A stretch of DNA of 64,000 nt from Spirochaetota bacterium (lineage in GTDB: Bacteria > Spirochaetota > UBA4802 > JAKQUI01). The first letter of the stretch is position 1. Every line of letters begins with the position of its first letter. The notes below the pieces were generated by a model. It saw only the letters and a list, made by a program, of their open reading frames with translations, was not told the DNA's origin and did no database searches. Below, piece after piece: positions 25,741 through 34,751 of this stretch. The stretch lies in assembly GCA_029562645.1 (NCBI GenBank), contig JAKQUI010000004.1, forward strand, positions 186,001 to 250,000, in the 5' to 3' direction. Position numbers and translations under genes: made by a program.

Positions 25741-25996
25741 GTGGATAATCCGGTGACCTGCACCATCAGTCCAACACGCGCCCGGTTGCCCGTCAAATAC
25801 TTTTACGGCGCCCGTATGATCGCATGCGCCGTCCGCATCATCGACGCGTTTTTTTGAAAATTTATGATGACAACGCCGCGACATCTTCCTACTGTTGGCC
25901 GTAGCGTACACCCGCGCAAGCCTCCCCGTCTATACCATAGAACCACGCAACCGCAACGGGCCGGGGCGCACCGAAAAATGCAGGAGGAAACCCTTC

Positions 25997-28336
25997 GTGC
26001 CCACACAAGGCGAATCAACCGCACCCGCCGTCGACTGGCGCTCGCTGCCCATCGACTCGAAGAAAAAACCCGAACTCTCCGCGAACGCCCGCGTGGTCCT
26101 CGAGAAGCGCTATCTACGGAAGGACGAATCGGGCGCGCCGTTGGAAACGCCGGAGGACCTGTTCGCCCGCGTGGCGCGCTATATCGCCGCCGCCGACGCG
26201 AGCTATGGCCGCACGGCCGATGAGCTCGCGCGCACGGCGACCCGCTTCTACGATCTCATGGCCGATCTCGTTTTCATTCCCAACAGCCCCACGCTCATGA
26301 ACGCCGGGCGCTCGCTGGGACAGCTCTCGGCCTGCTTCGTCCTCCCGGTCGAGGACTCCATCGACGGCATTTTCGACGCCATCAAGAACATGGCGCTCAT
26401 CCACAAGAGCGGCGGCGGCACGGGATTCTCCTTCTCGCGCCTGCGCCCGCACAACGACATCGTGCAAACCACCACCGGGGTCTCGAGCGGGCCGCTGTCG
26501 TTCATGAAGATCTTCAACACGGCGACCGAGACCATCAAGCAGGGGGGCACGCGGCGCGGGGCCAACATGGCGATCCTCTCGGTCGCGCACCCGGACATCG
26601 AGGACTTCATCGAGGCGAAGCGCGACACCGCGGAGCTCACCAACTTCAATCTCTCGGTCGCCATCACCGACGAGTTCATGCGCGCGGTCCGCGAGAACCG
26701 CGACTACGAGCTCGTAAGTCCCCGTACGGGCCGGCCGGTCGCCGTGCGCAACGCCCGCGCGGTGTACGCCGCCATCGTGGAGCACGCCTGGCACAGCGGC
26801 GAGCCGGGCATCGTCTTCATCGACCGTATCAACGCCGCGAACCCCTTGAAGCGGGTGGGCGACATCGAAAGCACCAATCCCTGCGGCGAGCAGCCGCTGC
26901 TGCCGTTCGAATCGTGCAACCTGGGCTCCATCAACCTGAGCCGCGTGCTGACGAGCACCGGCGGCGCCTACGAGATCGACTTCCCGCGGCTCGGCGAGAT
27001 CACGCGCGCGGCGGTCCACTTCCTCGACAATGTGATCGACCGCAACCGCTACCCGCTCCCCGAGATCGCCGAGAGCACGCTTGCGAACCGGAAGATCGGC
27101 CTGGGGGTGATGGGCTTCGCCGATACGCTCATCATGCTGGGTATTCCGTACGACTCCGAGGAGGCGATCGAAACCGCCGAGCGCATCATGTCGTTCATCC
27201 AGGACGAGTCGAAGGCGGCCTCGCGGGAGCTCGCGCGCGAGCGCGGGGCGTTCCCGAACTTCGAGCGCTCATCGTACGCCGAGGCGGGCGAGCCGCCGCT
27301 TCGCAACGCGACCACCACGACCATCGCGCCCACGGGCACCATCAGCATCATCGCCAATTGCTCCAGCGGCATCGAGCCGATCTTCGCGCTCGCCTATGTG
27401 CGCAATGTCATGGACAACAACACCCTCGTCGAGACGAATCCCTTCTTCCGTTCATACGCCGATGCGAACGGCTTCTACAGCGACGAGCTGATGACGGACA
27501 TCGCGCGGCACGGCTCCGTGCGCGACATCGACACCGTCCCCGAGGCGGCGCGCCGGCTCTTCGTTACCGCGCACGACATCACGCCGGAATGGCACATCCG
27601 CCTCCAGGCCGCCTTCCAGAAGTATGTCGATAACGCCGTCTCGAAGACGGTGAACTTTGCCCATAGCGCGACGGTAGCCGATATCGAAACCGTGTACAAC
27701 CTCGCCTACGACCTGAATTGCAAGGGCGTGACCGTGTACCGGGACGGCTCGCGCGATTCCCAGGTGCTCGAGGTCGCGCGCACCGAGCACCCTGCGCCCG
27801 CGGCGGCGCAGGACGACGCAGCGGAGCGCCACCTCACGCCCCGCCCCCGCAAGGAGGTCACCTGGGGATCCACGCGCAAGATGGCGACCGGCTGCGGCGC
27901 GCTCTACGTGACCATCAACGAAGACGAGCACGGGTTGTTCGAGGTGTTCGCTACGATGGGCAAGAGCGGAGGATGCGCGGCCAGCCAGGCCGAGGCGGTG
28001 AGCCGCCTGGTGTCGTTGTCGCTGCGCTGCGGGATCGAACCGGAACAGATCGTGAAGCAGCTCAAAGGGGTGCGCTGTCCCAACCAGGCCTGGGAAAAGG
28101 GCGGCCGCATCTACTCATGCGCAGACGCCATCGCCAAGGCCATCGAGCGCTATCTGGGCCACGACTCGCGCAAGACGGAGGTCATCTCCGTCGAGACGGC
28201 AAAGCACATCGCCGAGACAAACGGCAAGGGAAGCGACGCGGTGATGGTGGGCGTGTGCCCGGACTGCCACGGGCCGCTCGAGTTCGAGTCGGGCTGCTCG
28301 GTGTGCCGCATGTGCGGCTTCTCGCGGTGCGGGTAG
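25997..28336 (+). CDS. nrdJ: Class II (adenosylcobalamin) ribonucleoside reductase
   Basis: A protein of 779 residues that makes deoxyribonucleotides without oxygen. GTG 25997 is nine bases after AGGAGG. N-terminal ATP-cone-like and catalytic barrel motifs are present: SACFVLPVEDS with the first redox Cys, GGGTGFSFSRLRP, and NPCGEQPLLPFESCNLGS with the N-x-C-x-E radical site. KLMATGCGALYVT and the TSCPD-type segment GKSGGCAASQAEA follow. The last 30 residues hold several Cys (CPDCHGPLE, CRMCGFSRCG) that may form a zinc ribbon or re-reduction pair. No cobalamin riboswitch is evident upstream. Confidence 0.93.
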   Translation: MPTQGESTAPAVDWRSLPIDSKKKPELSANARVVLEKRYLRKDESGAPLETPEDLFARVARYIAAADASYGRTADELARTATRFYDLMADLVFIPNSPTLMNAGRSLGQLSACFVLPVEDSIDGIFDAIKNMALIHKSGGGTGFSFSRLRPHNDIVQTTTGVSSGPLSFMKIFNTATETIKQGGTRRGANMAILSVAHPDIEDFIEAKRDTAELTNFNLSVAITDEFMRAVRENRDYELVSPRTGRPVAVRNARAVYAAIVEHAWHSGEPGIVFIDRINAANPLKRVGDIESTNPCGEQPLLPFESCNLGSINLSRVLTSTGGAYEIDFPRLGEITRAAVHFLDNVIDRNRYPLPEIAESTLANRKIGLGVMGFADTLIMLGIPYDSEEAIETAERIMSFIQDESKAASRELARERGAFPNFERSSYAEAGEPPLRNATTTTIAPTGTISIIANCSSGIEPIFALAYVRNVMDNNTLVETNPFFRSYADANGFYSDELMTDIARHGSVRDIDTVPEAARRLFVTAHDITPEWHIRLQAAFQKYVDNAVSKTVNFAHSATVADIETVYNLAYDLNCKGVTVYRDGSRDSQVLEVARTEHPAPAAAQDDAAERHLTPRPRKEVTWGSTRKMATGCGALYVTINEDEHGLFEVFATMGKSGGCAASQAEAVSRLVSLSLRCGIEPEQIVKQLKGVRCPNQAWEKGGRIYSCADAIAKAIERYLGHDSRKTEVISVETAKHIAETNGKGSDAVMVGVCPDCHGPLEFESGCSVCRMCGFSRCG

Positions 28337-28342
28337 GATTTC

Positions 28343-28371
28343 ATTGAGACAGGGCGGCGCCCTGTCTCAAT
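28343..28371. terminator. Hairpin between convergent nrdJ and SRPBCC genes
   Basis: ATTGAGACAGGGC and GCCCTGTCTCAAT form a perfect 13-base stem around a 3-base GGC loop. It lies between two convergent stops, so it probably ends both transcripts. The U tract is poor on both strands. Confidence 0.55.
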
Positions 28372-28382
28372 CAACGGTATCG

Positions 28383-28949
28383 CTATTTTTTCCCCTCGCA
28401 CACCCGTTTGAGGTTTTGCAGGTTCGTCGCGTTGAGCTTTTTCGACGCCATCTTCGCGGTGATGGCCTTGACGCCGGAAAACACCCCCTGGAATGTGTAG
28501 CTCTCTCGAATTGCGACCAACGTGATCCTGTCGGCCTTCCTCTCGATGCTCATCTCCGGCTCCATGCCGTCCATGGGGCCCCCCTCGATCTTGAAAACGA
28601 TCTTCCCGGGGGCCGCGCTGCTTTTCACCTTTATCTTTACCGATCCCATCGTCTTCTGTATCTTTTGCATGCCCTCCATCATGGACCCAAGATCCATGCC
28701 GCCGGGCATCGTGTCCCGCATCTCCTTGGGGAGCTGCATCTGCCCCGTGGGCATGGCGGGCATCGATCCCATCGTAGCCATCATGCCGAGCATGTTCCAA
28801 CGGTTCGGCTGCGCCGCAATCGCAAAGACGGCCGGCTGCGGAGCGCCGATCTCGATGCCCTCCTCGAGCGTATAGGCGCCCGGAAGCGCGAGTATCGCGA
28901 TCACGACAATCGCGACGATGGCGAGAACGACAATCAGGACCTTTTTCAT
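28383..28949 (-). CDS. Membrane-anchored SRPBCC-like protein with Met-rich insertion
   Basis: A protein of 188 residues. The N-terminal TM (LIVVLAIVAIVVIAILAL) is followed by a stretch typical of SRPBCC or polyketide-cyclase proteins (IEIGAPQPAVFAIAAQPNRW). Residues 53-94 contain 13 Met. The C-terminal half returns to the fold pattern (KIVFKIEGGPMDGMEPEM, TLVAIRESYTFQGVFSGV). ATG 28949 is preceded by an AGGT-type site. The Met-rich part would lie outside the inner membrane and could bind a soft metal such as copper. The function is not known. Confidence 0.6.
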   Translation of the reverse strand: MKKVLIVVLAIVAIVVIAILALPGAYTLEEGIEIGAPQPAVFAIAAQPNRWNMLGMMATMGSMPAMPTGQMQLPKEMRDTMPGGMDLGSMMEGMQKIQKTMGSVKIKVKSSAAPGKIVFKIEGGPMDGMEPEMSIERKADRITLVAIRESYTFQGVFSGVKAITAKMASKKLNATNLQNLKRVCEGKK

Positions 28950-29009
28950 GCGAACCTCCCGTGATCTGCGTGTTGATCGCGCGCCCGAAATCCCAAACCC
29001 GCGGCGCGA

Positions 29010-30398
29010 TTATTTGACCGGCTGTTTATATTCGATGATCCGGACCCGCCGTCCCGGCAGGCCGCTCACGTCCGCATCGGGCACGTACCCGAACGAGAAG
29101 AATCGGGTCGCCGCGGGCCGCCGCTCGTCGGCGTTCAGCGTGTACACCGTCGATCCGGCGCGCCGCACTTCGATCGGGAATTGCAGCGGCTGGCGGCTCC
29201 ACCCCACCCAGGCGTACTCGGGAAGAAAGCGCACGTACCGGTAATACGGCGAGGTGTCGAGGTCATCGCGCACAACGTCGCCGCTCTTTTCGATGCCGCC
29301 CTTTCCGATGTCCACGCCCCAATCGACCCCCGCATAGGCGATGGCGCCCCCCGCGACGATCCCGCCGCCGATCGCCTCCCCCGATCCCGAGAGGACGGCC
29401 ACGTAGACGACGCCGGCACCCAGCGCGATCGCGCCCGTACCGACGAGGACGCCCGCCAGGATGCTCCCCGTCGCGATCCCCGCGGCCTTGAGCGACGCGA
29501 TGACCGTTTTCTTCGCATACCGCGTGTCGCGGATCACCTCCTGTATCTCATTGTCGCGCGCCAGATGGCGCCGGTACCAGGGAAGCGAATCGGGCGAGAG
29601 GTGGAGCGAGAGGGGCGCATTCTTCGCATCCGTCGCGGCCAGCGCGCTCTTGAGCCCCTGCCCGTTGAAGGAAATGCCGCGGAGTCCCCGGATGAGGTTT
29701 ACGCCGATGGACGGGTCCCAGGCCGGTTCGGGGCCGATGCCGCCCAGGACGATCACCAGATTGGACGGCGGCGTTTTCATGTCGGCAAGCTGCCGCGCCC
29801 ACCAGAGTTTTGGGTCCAACCTCGATGCCGCCCGGAAATCGACCTGCGCCTCGGGCCAGTCGCCGCAGAGCATCCACATGCACGCGCACATGATGCGCAA
29901 GAGCGGATCGTCGAACCGCCCCGGCCCTCCCGTCTCAAGCTGGATGAAGTTCGCCGCGCGCTTCACCTCGACCCGCGCCTTCTCGAAATCGCCGCGCTGG
30001 GAATATCCCCACGAGAGAAGCAGGTGCATCCAGATCACCTCGTGCTCGGAGGCGTAATAGCCCTCGGGCGTATCAAGATAGAAGAACGACTGCAGCTCGC
30101 GCGACACCTTGTAGCGCACGCGCTCGCCGATTTTACGCGAATACGCCTCAAGCGCGGTGATGTCGGGTTTGCCGGCCATCAGGCTCAGGCAGGCCGTTTC
30201 CATCGTGACGATGAATGATTTTCTCTCGCCGCGGGGAAAGCGCGCGAGCGCCTCGTCGAAATCGCCGCGCACGAGCGCCTCCGACGTTGGACGATAGTCG
30301 TCGCGGGTGTTAAACGAGGCGCAGGAGACGCATATCAGCGCCAGCGCGGCCGCGCACAGCGAAATGATCGATCGGGCGGACATCATGGCTCCGGACAT
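29010..30398 (-). CDS. COG3014-like lipoprotein, paralogue of 21365-22807
   Basis: A protein of 462 residues with a signal and lipobox (LICVSC). A TPR-like helical half (VRGDFDEALARF, WMHLLLSWGYSQRGDFEKA, DWPEAQVDFRAASRLDP) is followed by hydrophobic Gly/Ala-rich segments at about 315-365 and a beta-rich C-terminus. The order matches the lipoprotein at 21365. The ATG at 30398 overlaps the STAS stop by 1 base (TAATG). Alternative ATGs at 30386 and 30383 would sit just after GGAG and give an equally good signal peptide. Function unknown. Confidence 0.68.
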   Translation of the reverse strand: MSGAMMSARSIISLCAAALALICVSCASFNTRDDYRPTSEALVRGDFDEALARFPRGERKSFIVTMETACLSLMAGKPDITALEAYSRKIGERVRYKVSRELQSFFYLDTPEGYYASEHEVIWMHLLLSWGYSQRGDFEKARVEVKRAANFIQLETGGPGRFDDPLLRIMCACMWMLCGDWPEAQVDFRAASRLDPKLWWARQLADMKTPPSNLVIVLGGIGPEPAWDPSIGVNLIRGLRGISFNGQGLKSALAATDAKNAPLSLHLSPDSLPWYRRHLARDNEIQEVIRDTRYAKKTVIASLKAAGIATGSILAGVLVGTGAIALGAGVVYVAVLSGSGEAIGGGIVAGGAIAYAGVDWGVDIGKGGIEKSGDVVRDDLDTSPYYRYVRFLPEYAWVGWSRQPLQFPIEVRRAGSTVYTLNADERRPAATRFFSFGYVPDADVSGLPGRRVRIIEYKQPVK

Positions 30399-30748
30399 TA
30401 CTTATAGTACAGGAACTCCTCTTCGAAGTCCGCGCTCGACATGATACGAAAAAACCGGTCCAGTTTCGCGCGGCTGAAAAGCTGCCGGAGATCGTCGCCA
30501 AGCCCGTAGAGCACCAGCGTGATCTTCTTGACGCTGGCGCTGTTGAAGAACTTGACCATGGTCCCGATGGCCGAGGAGTCGATGGCGGTGAGGCCGGCGC
30601 AGTCGATGGCGATGGTCGCCGGAAAGAGCCCCGACGCCTTCCGCCACACCTCCTCCACCTCCGCGATATCGTTGAGATAGAATTCACCCGACACGTGCAG
30701 AATCACCAGGGTGTGGTCGATTTCCTCGAGGCGAAGTTCCATGGCCAT
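30398..30748 (-). CDS. STAS-domain anti-sigma factor antagonist
   Basis: A protein of 116 residues that is essentially one STAS domain. ATIAIDCAGLTAIDSSAIG contains the usual phosphorylatable Ser region (DSSAIGTMVKFF). The N-terminal beta-strand VILHVSGEFYLND and C-terminal RIMSSADFEEEF complete the fold. Its start overlaps the MBL gene stop by 1 base (TGATG) and its stop overlaps the lipoprotein start by 1 base. It belongs to a PP2C/anti-sigma-type switch. No kinase is adjacent. Confidence 0.82.
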   Translation of the reverse strand: MAMELRLEEIDHTLVILHVSGEFYLNDIAEVEEVWRKASGLFPATIAIDCAGLTAIDSSAIGTMVKFFNSASVKKITLVLYGLGDDLRQLFSRAKLDRFFRIMSSADFEEEFLYYK

Positions 30749-31530
30749 CAGAGCTCGAACACCTGAAGATCGTCCGGGAACACGAAGCGCGCGGCCGCAT
30801 CGCCGAGGATCCGGCGTCGCACATCGACATGGGCCTCAAAATCGCCCGCGCCAACGGGATAGACGTGCGTAACATAGACGCGCCCGGGAAGCGCGTCGGC
30901 CGCGATCAGGCGCGCCATGTCCTCATTTGACAGATGCCCCGGGAACACCCCGGGGGCCGGGAGCGCCCACTCCAGGACGGCCGCATCGCAGCCGCGCAGC
31001 AGGCCGTAGAGATTGTCGCACAGGCTCGTGTCACCCGTAACCGCCAGCTCGGCGCCATCGAAGGAAAAGCGGTAGCCGTTGGAAAACTCGACATGCTCCA
31101 GATGCACCGCGCGGGCGGAATAAAAGCTTCCCGCGTGCTGCTCGTCGTTCGCCAACTCCACCAGGCGCACCTCGAAGGGGATGGGGTATCCCCCGAGGAA
31201 GGGCATGAGCCGGTCCTGGTAGAAATTCGAAAGCCCGTGCGGCCCCACCAGGGTGAGCGGCGTTTCGCGGCGGCCGCTCACATCGAACATCTCGCCCCAG
31301 AAGAGATCGGGGAGCCCGCTCACATGATCGTTGTGAAAATGGGTGATGATGATGGTCGAGAGATTTTTATAATTGAATGCGTCCGAGCCCAGGCGCACGA
31401 GCTGATGGTAGGCGCCGCCCCCGAAATCGACGGCGACCACCTCCTCGCCGTTCGAAAACGCAAGCGCCGGCGGCCCCTTGCGGGTCGCATTGGACGTGCC
31501 GGTCCCCAAAAACGCCAGTTGAACTCCCAT
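30748..31530 (-). CDS. MBL-fold hydrolase, RNase Z-like group
   Basis: A protein of 260 residues beginning QLAFLGTGTSNATRKGP, as in RNase Z and PqsE/AttM-like enzymes. Metal ligands are seen in ITHFHNDHVSGL (HxHxDH), AVTGDTSLCDN and THVYPVGAGDFEAH. ATG 31530 has GGAGGCGAC just upstream. It lacks the exosite arm of true tRNase Z, so it may be a phosphodiesterase or other hydrolase. It is the first gene of a three-gene cassette with the STAS protein and the lipoprotein. Confidence 0.78.
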   Translation of the reverse strand: MGVQLAFLGTGTSNATRKGPPALAFSNGEEVVAVDFGGGAYHQLVRLGSDAFNYKNLSTIIITHFHNDHVSGLPDLFWGEMFDVSGRRETPLTLVGPHGLSNFYQDRLMPFLGGYPIPFEVRLVELANDEQHAGSFYSARAVHLEHVEFSNGYRFSFDGAELAVTGDTSLCDNLYGLLRGCDAAVLEWALPAPGVFPGHLSNEDMARLIAADALPGRVYVTHVYPVGAGDFEAHVDVRRRILGDAAARFVFPDDLQVFEL

Positions 31531-31550
31531 GTCGCCTCCCCCCGGAAACG

Positions 31551-31582
31551 CAGGCTCCCTCACCGAACGATGAGGGAGCCTG
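31551..31582 (-). repeat. Inverted repeat between FecR-type and MBL genes
   Basis: CAGGCTCCCTCA and TGAGGGAGCCTG form a perfect 12-base stem around an 8-base loop. It lies between the FecR-domain gene stop and the MBL ribosome site. There is no U tract, so it may be a weak terminator or an RNA-stability hairpin. Confidence 0.5.
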
Positions 31583-31623
31583 GTGCGCGCGGTCTTACGA
31601 TCTAGAACGTCGCACGAGCAGCC

Positions 31624-32601
31624 TTACTGCTGCGGCTTGACGTTCATGTCGGGCTTGAAGCCGCTCTTGTCGATCTTCTGCTTTTCGATGGCCGGCTTGG
31701 CGCCGCCCAGATCCACGTTCTTCGCGGCGTCCATCTTGTCCTTCGCGGCGCTGATGGCCTCGCTGCGCTTCGCGTCGGTCTCGCCCTTGATCTCGCCGAT
31801 CATGGCGCGGTCGCGCGCCTTCTGGTCCTCGACGTTCTGCTTGTCCTGGTCCTTCTGCTGCTGGACCATCTCCTTGTCGCGGGCGCGCTGCTCCTCGACA
31901 TGCTTCTTGATCTCCTCACGCTGGCGCTCCATCTGCTCCCAGATGTCCTTGCGCAGGTCGCTGATCTCCGAGAGGATGTCGCGGATCATCTTCTTGTTCT
32001 CGTCGGAGAGGTCCCGCACCGCCATCTTCTGGTCGGGCAGCACATCGACCTCTTTCTCCTTGTCCACGACCACCGGGTCCGAATTGGGCATGGACTTGTT
32101 GAGCACCTCGAGCAGCCCCTCGACGCAGGCGACGTTCGTTTTCTTCTCGTCGCTCTTGACCAGGAAGTTGGTCCCGCGGACACCGGCGACCGCGGTCGGG
32201 GTCTTCACCGAGAAGCTGTCGTCCTTGGCGAGCTTCTTGGTAATCTTGCAAAACATGCGGCCCTTCTCGACCATGAACTCGGTCTTCTCGCCGTTGGTCT
32301 TCACGCTGGTGACCAGCGCGCTCACCTCGACGGTCGTGTTGCCCAGCACCTTCACGGCGTTCTCGCCGAAGTAGACGTCGACGAACGACTTGTCGCCAAC
32401 CGTCTTGATCTTCATGCCCTGCGAGACCTTGTCACCGACCTTGGCGGGGTTCTCTGCGCCCTTGTCGGAAACGATCATCACCTGGCCGTTCACGAAATTG
32501 ACGAACCCGGCGCGGGCGACGTCCTCGGGTTGTTTTTTCTTGCAGCCAAACGTCGCGGCGACAAGAAACGCTATTGCCATCATCGATACTGCTTTTTTCA
32601 T
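31624..32601 (-). CDS. FecR-domain lipoprotein with long coiled coil
   Basis: A protein of 325 residues with signal MKKAVSMMAIAFLVA and lipobox TFGC. The FecR-like domain (about 30-165) has GFVNFVNGQVMIV, KVLGNTTVEVSALV and the characteristic TAVAGVRGTNFLV. From about residue 200 it is a charged coiled coil rich in Gln/Glu/Lys/Arg/Asp. The same plan is seen in spirochaete FecR-type lipoproteins such as LipL45. It is likely attached to a membrane. There is no sigma factor or TonB gene nearby, so classical FecR signalling is unlikely. Confidence 0.78.
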   Translation of the reverse strand: MKKAVSMMAIAFLVAATFGCKKKQPEDVARAGFVNFVNGQVMIVSDKGAENPAKVGDKVSQGMKIKTVGDKSFVDVYFGENAVKVLGNTTVEVSALVTSVKTNGEKTEFMVEKGRMFCKITKKLAKDDSFSVKTPTAVAGVRGTNFLVKSDEKKTNVACVEGLLEVLNKSMPNSDPVVVDKEKEVDVLPDQKMAVRDLSDENKKMIRDILSEISDLRKDIWEQMERQREEIKKHVEEQRARDKEMVQQQKDQDKQNVEDQKARDRAMIGEIKGETDAKRSEAISAAKDKMDAAKNVDLGGAKPAIEKQKIDKSGFKPDMNVKPQQ

Positions 32602-32858
32602 ACGACCCTCCTCGTTGTGGTTCTTGCTGGCGCAGCACGCATGCGTGTATTGGAGAATGCGGGCCCGTGTTCCAGATGTTAGAATATCACGTTACTGCCG
32701 GTGAGAAAGCTATACCCGTTTTGACGCCGAGTCAAGCAGAAATTGTCATAATTTTTCCACAACAAGCCTGTCCGGGCGGCAATAAATCACTTGCATTTGC
32801 CCGCAGGAGGCGCATCCTCGAGACAGTGCGCATTGCGCACAGGGTAGTCTGGAGCGCC

Positions 32859-33227
32859 ATGATTCTTGGCATCGGAACCGACATCGTGAGCATCGAGCGC
32901 ATCGCCGAGCTGCGCCGGCGGCATGCCGACAGGTTCGTCCGGAGGATACTGTCCGAGGCCGAGGTTTCCATCATGCCCGGGGCGGGCGCCGACGCATTTC
33001 TTGCGGGCCGGTTTGCCGCCAAGGAGGCGTTCGTCAAGGCGATTGGCGGGCGCGCGGGCATCGCCTTTGCGGACATCGCGATACTCAACGACGACGCGGG
33101 GAAACCGGCGCTCGTCGCGAGCGGCCGGATCGCCGCCGCGCTGCCCGACGGAGCGGCCCGCACGCATGTGAGCATCAGCCATGAGCGCGAATTCGCGACC
33201 GCGGTCGTTATCATCGAAACCGGATGA
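32859..33227 (+). CDS. acpS: Holo-[acyl-carrier-protein] synthase
   Basis: A protein of 122 residues. ILGIGTDIVSIERI contains the metal-binding Asp and FLAGRFAAKEAFVKAIG contains the Glu/Lys motif of AcpS. THVSISHEREFATAVVI closes the domain. It transfers 4'-phosphopantetheine to ACP Ser. ATG 32859 is just after CTGGAGCGCC and starts the conserved domain exactly. Upstream frame is non-coding. It could also serve the carrier domain of the ligase fusion at 6139-8595. Confidence 0.92.
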   Translation: MILGIGTDIVSIERIAELRRRHADRFVRRILSEAEVSIMPGAGADAFLAGRFAAKEAFVKAIGGRAGIAFADIAILNDDAGKPALVASGRIAAALPDGAARTHVSISHEREFATAVVIIETG

Positions 33228-33312
33228 GTGCGGACCGTACGTCCGCTCCCCGCAGCCACCGGGCGCCGGCGGCGCCCGGCATCAGCACGCAACGCCGTAC
33301 TCGTTTCGCGGG

Positions 33313-34587
33313 CTAGACGCGTTCCGGAAGCCGCAGGAAGGCCGTCGGATAGGCGGCGCAGATCTCGGCCACCGCCCCCTGCACCCGCGCGAGGACCGCG
33401 TCGTCGTTCATGTTGTCGATGATGTCGCCGATGAGGTTCCCGATCCGCGTGAAGTCGTCGGCCCCCAGGCCGCGCGTGGTGAGCGCCGGGCTCCCGAGCC
33501 GGATCCCGCTGGTGACCATGGGCGACTTGTCGTCGAAGGGGACGCCGTTCTTGTTGCAGGTGATCCCGGCGGCGTCGAGTCGGTTGGCGACGTCCCGCCC
33601 CGTGAGGTTCTTGTTCCGGAGGTCCACCAGCATGAGATGGTTGTCGGTGCCGCCGGAGACGAGGGCGAGGCCCCGCGACTGGAGCGTTTCGGCCAACGTC
33701 TGCGCGTTCGCGATCACCCGCTTCGAGTACGCGGAGAAGCCGGGCGAGAGCGCCTCCTTGAAGGCGACGGCCTTCGCCGCGACGGTGTGCATGAGCGGGC
33801 CGCCCTGGATGCCGGGGAAGATGAACTTGTTCACGGCCTTCTCGTGATCGAGCTTCGAGAGGATCACCGCGCCGCGCGGGCCGCGCAGGGTCTTGTGCGT
33901 GGTGAAGGTCACGTAGTCGGACACCGGCACCGGCGAGGGGTGGTCGCCCGTGGCGACGAGCCCCGCGATGTGCGCGATGTCGGCCAGGAGAACGGCGCCC
34001 ACGCTGTCGGCGATCTCGCGGAACTTCGCGAAGTCGATGGTGCGCGGATACGCGGAGGCCCCGCAGATGATGAGCTTGGGCTTGTGCTCCTTGGCGTTCT
34101 TCCACGCCTCGTCGAAATCGATGCGGTTCGTATCTTTCGTGACGCCGTAGGAGACGACCTTGTAGTAGATGCCGGAGATGTTCACCGGCGAGCCGTGCGA
34201 GAGATGGCCGCCGTGCGACAGGTTCATCCCCATGAAGCAGTCGCCGGGCGAGAGCGTCGAAAGGAGCACCGCCATGTTCGCCTGCGTCCCGCTGTGCGGC
34301 TGCACGTTGGCCACATCGGCCTTGAAGAGCTGCTTGATGCGGTCGATGGCGACCGTCTCCACCGCGTCCACCCACTGGCACCCGTTATAGTAGCGTTTGC
34401 CGGGATAGCCCTCCGCGTACTTGTTGGTCATGGTGCACCCGGAGGCCTCGAGCACCGGCTGCGAGACATAGTTCTCCGAGGCGATGAGGATGAGCGTGTT
34501 CTCCTGGCGCTCGTTCTCCTTCCGGATGATGTCGAATACTTCGGGATCGGAGTTCTTCAATAGGACGTTCGATGACTTTCCGCTCAT
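33313..34587 (-). CDS. glyA: Serine hydroxymethyltransferase
   Basis: A protein of 424 residues, normal for GlyA. It makes glycine and methylene-tetrahydrofolate from serine. Motifs are [38 protein letters not shown] and [10 protein letters not shown] with the PLP Lys. ATG 34587 has GGAGGAG seven bases upstream, so the long frame to 34758 is not the start. It has its own promoter facing leftward. It works with serC and serA, found 1-3 kb to the right. Confidence 0.96.
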   Translation of the reverse strand: MSGKSSNVLLKNSDPEVFDIIRKENERQENTLILIASENYVSQPVLEASGCTMTNKYAEGYPGKRYYNGCQWVDAVETVAIDRIKQLFKADVANVQPHSGTQANMAVLLSTLSPGDCFMGMNLSHGGHLSHGSPVNISGIYYKVVSYGVTKDTNRIDFDEAWKNAKEHKPKLIICGASAYPRTIDFAKFREIADSVGAVLLADIAHIAGLVATGDHPSPVPVSDYVTFTTHKTLRGPRGAVILSKLDHEKAVNKFIFPGIQGGPLMHTVAAKAVAFKEALSPGFSAYSKRVIANAQTLAETLQSRGLALVSGGTDNHLMLVDLRNKNLTGRDVANRLDAAGITCNKNGVPFDDKSPMVTSGIRLGSPALTTRGLGADDFTRIGNLIGDIIDNMNDDAVLARVQGAVAEICAAYPTAFLRLPERV

Positions 34588-34623
34588 GGCGCCGCTCCTC
34601 CGCGCAAAATAAATGAAGGTCAT

Positions 34624-34652
34624 GCTATCGACGGGGGAGGGAAACCTGTCAA
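34624..34652 (-). promoter_or_regulatory. Promoter of glyA
   Basis: On the minus strand TTGACA (34652-34647), a 17-base spacer and GATAGC (34629-34624). It ends 37 bases before the glyA ATG. Good -35, modest -10. Confidence 0.5.
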
Positions 34653-34751
34653 GATAAAATCGTGCGGCCTTCCGTACCGCCGCCCGCAGGCGGTTTATTT
34701 CATTTACAAAATCACGCGCATCACGACAATGCCCCTGCGATGGAGGGTCCA

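Noticed and set aside
25741-25996. Possible cobalamin riboswitch upstream of the class II reductase
   Set aside because: No B12-box or the expected paired elements could be seen. The region shows only a ribosome site and partial promoter-like hexamers.
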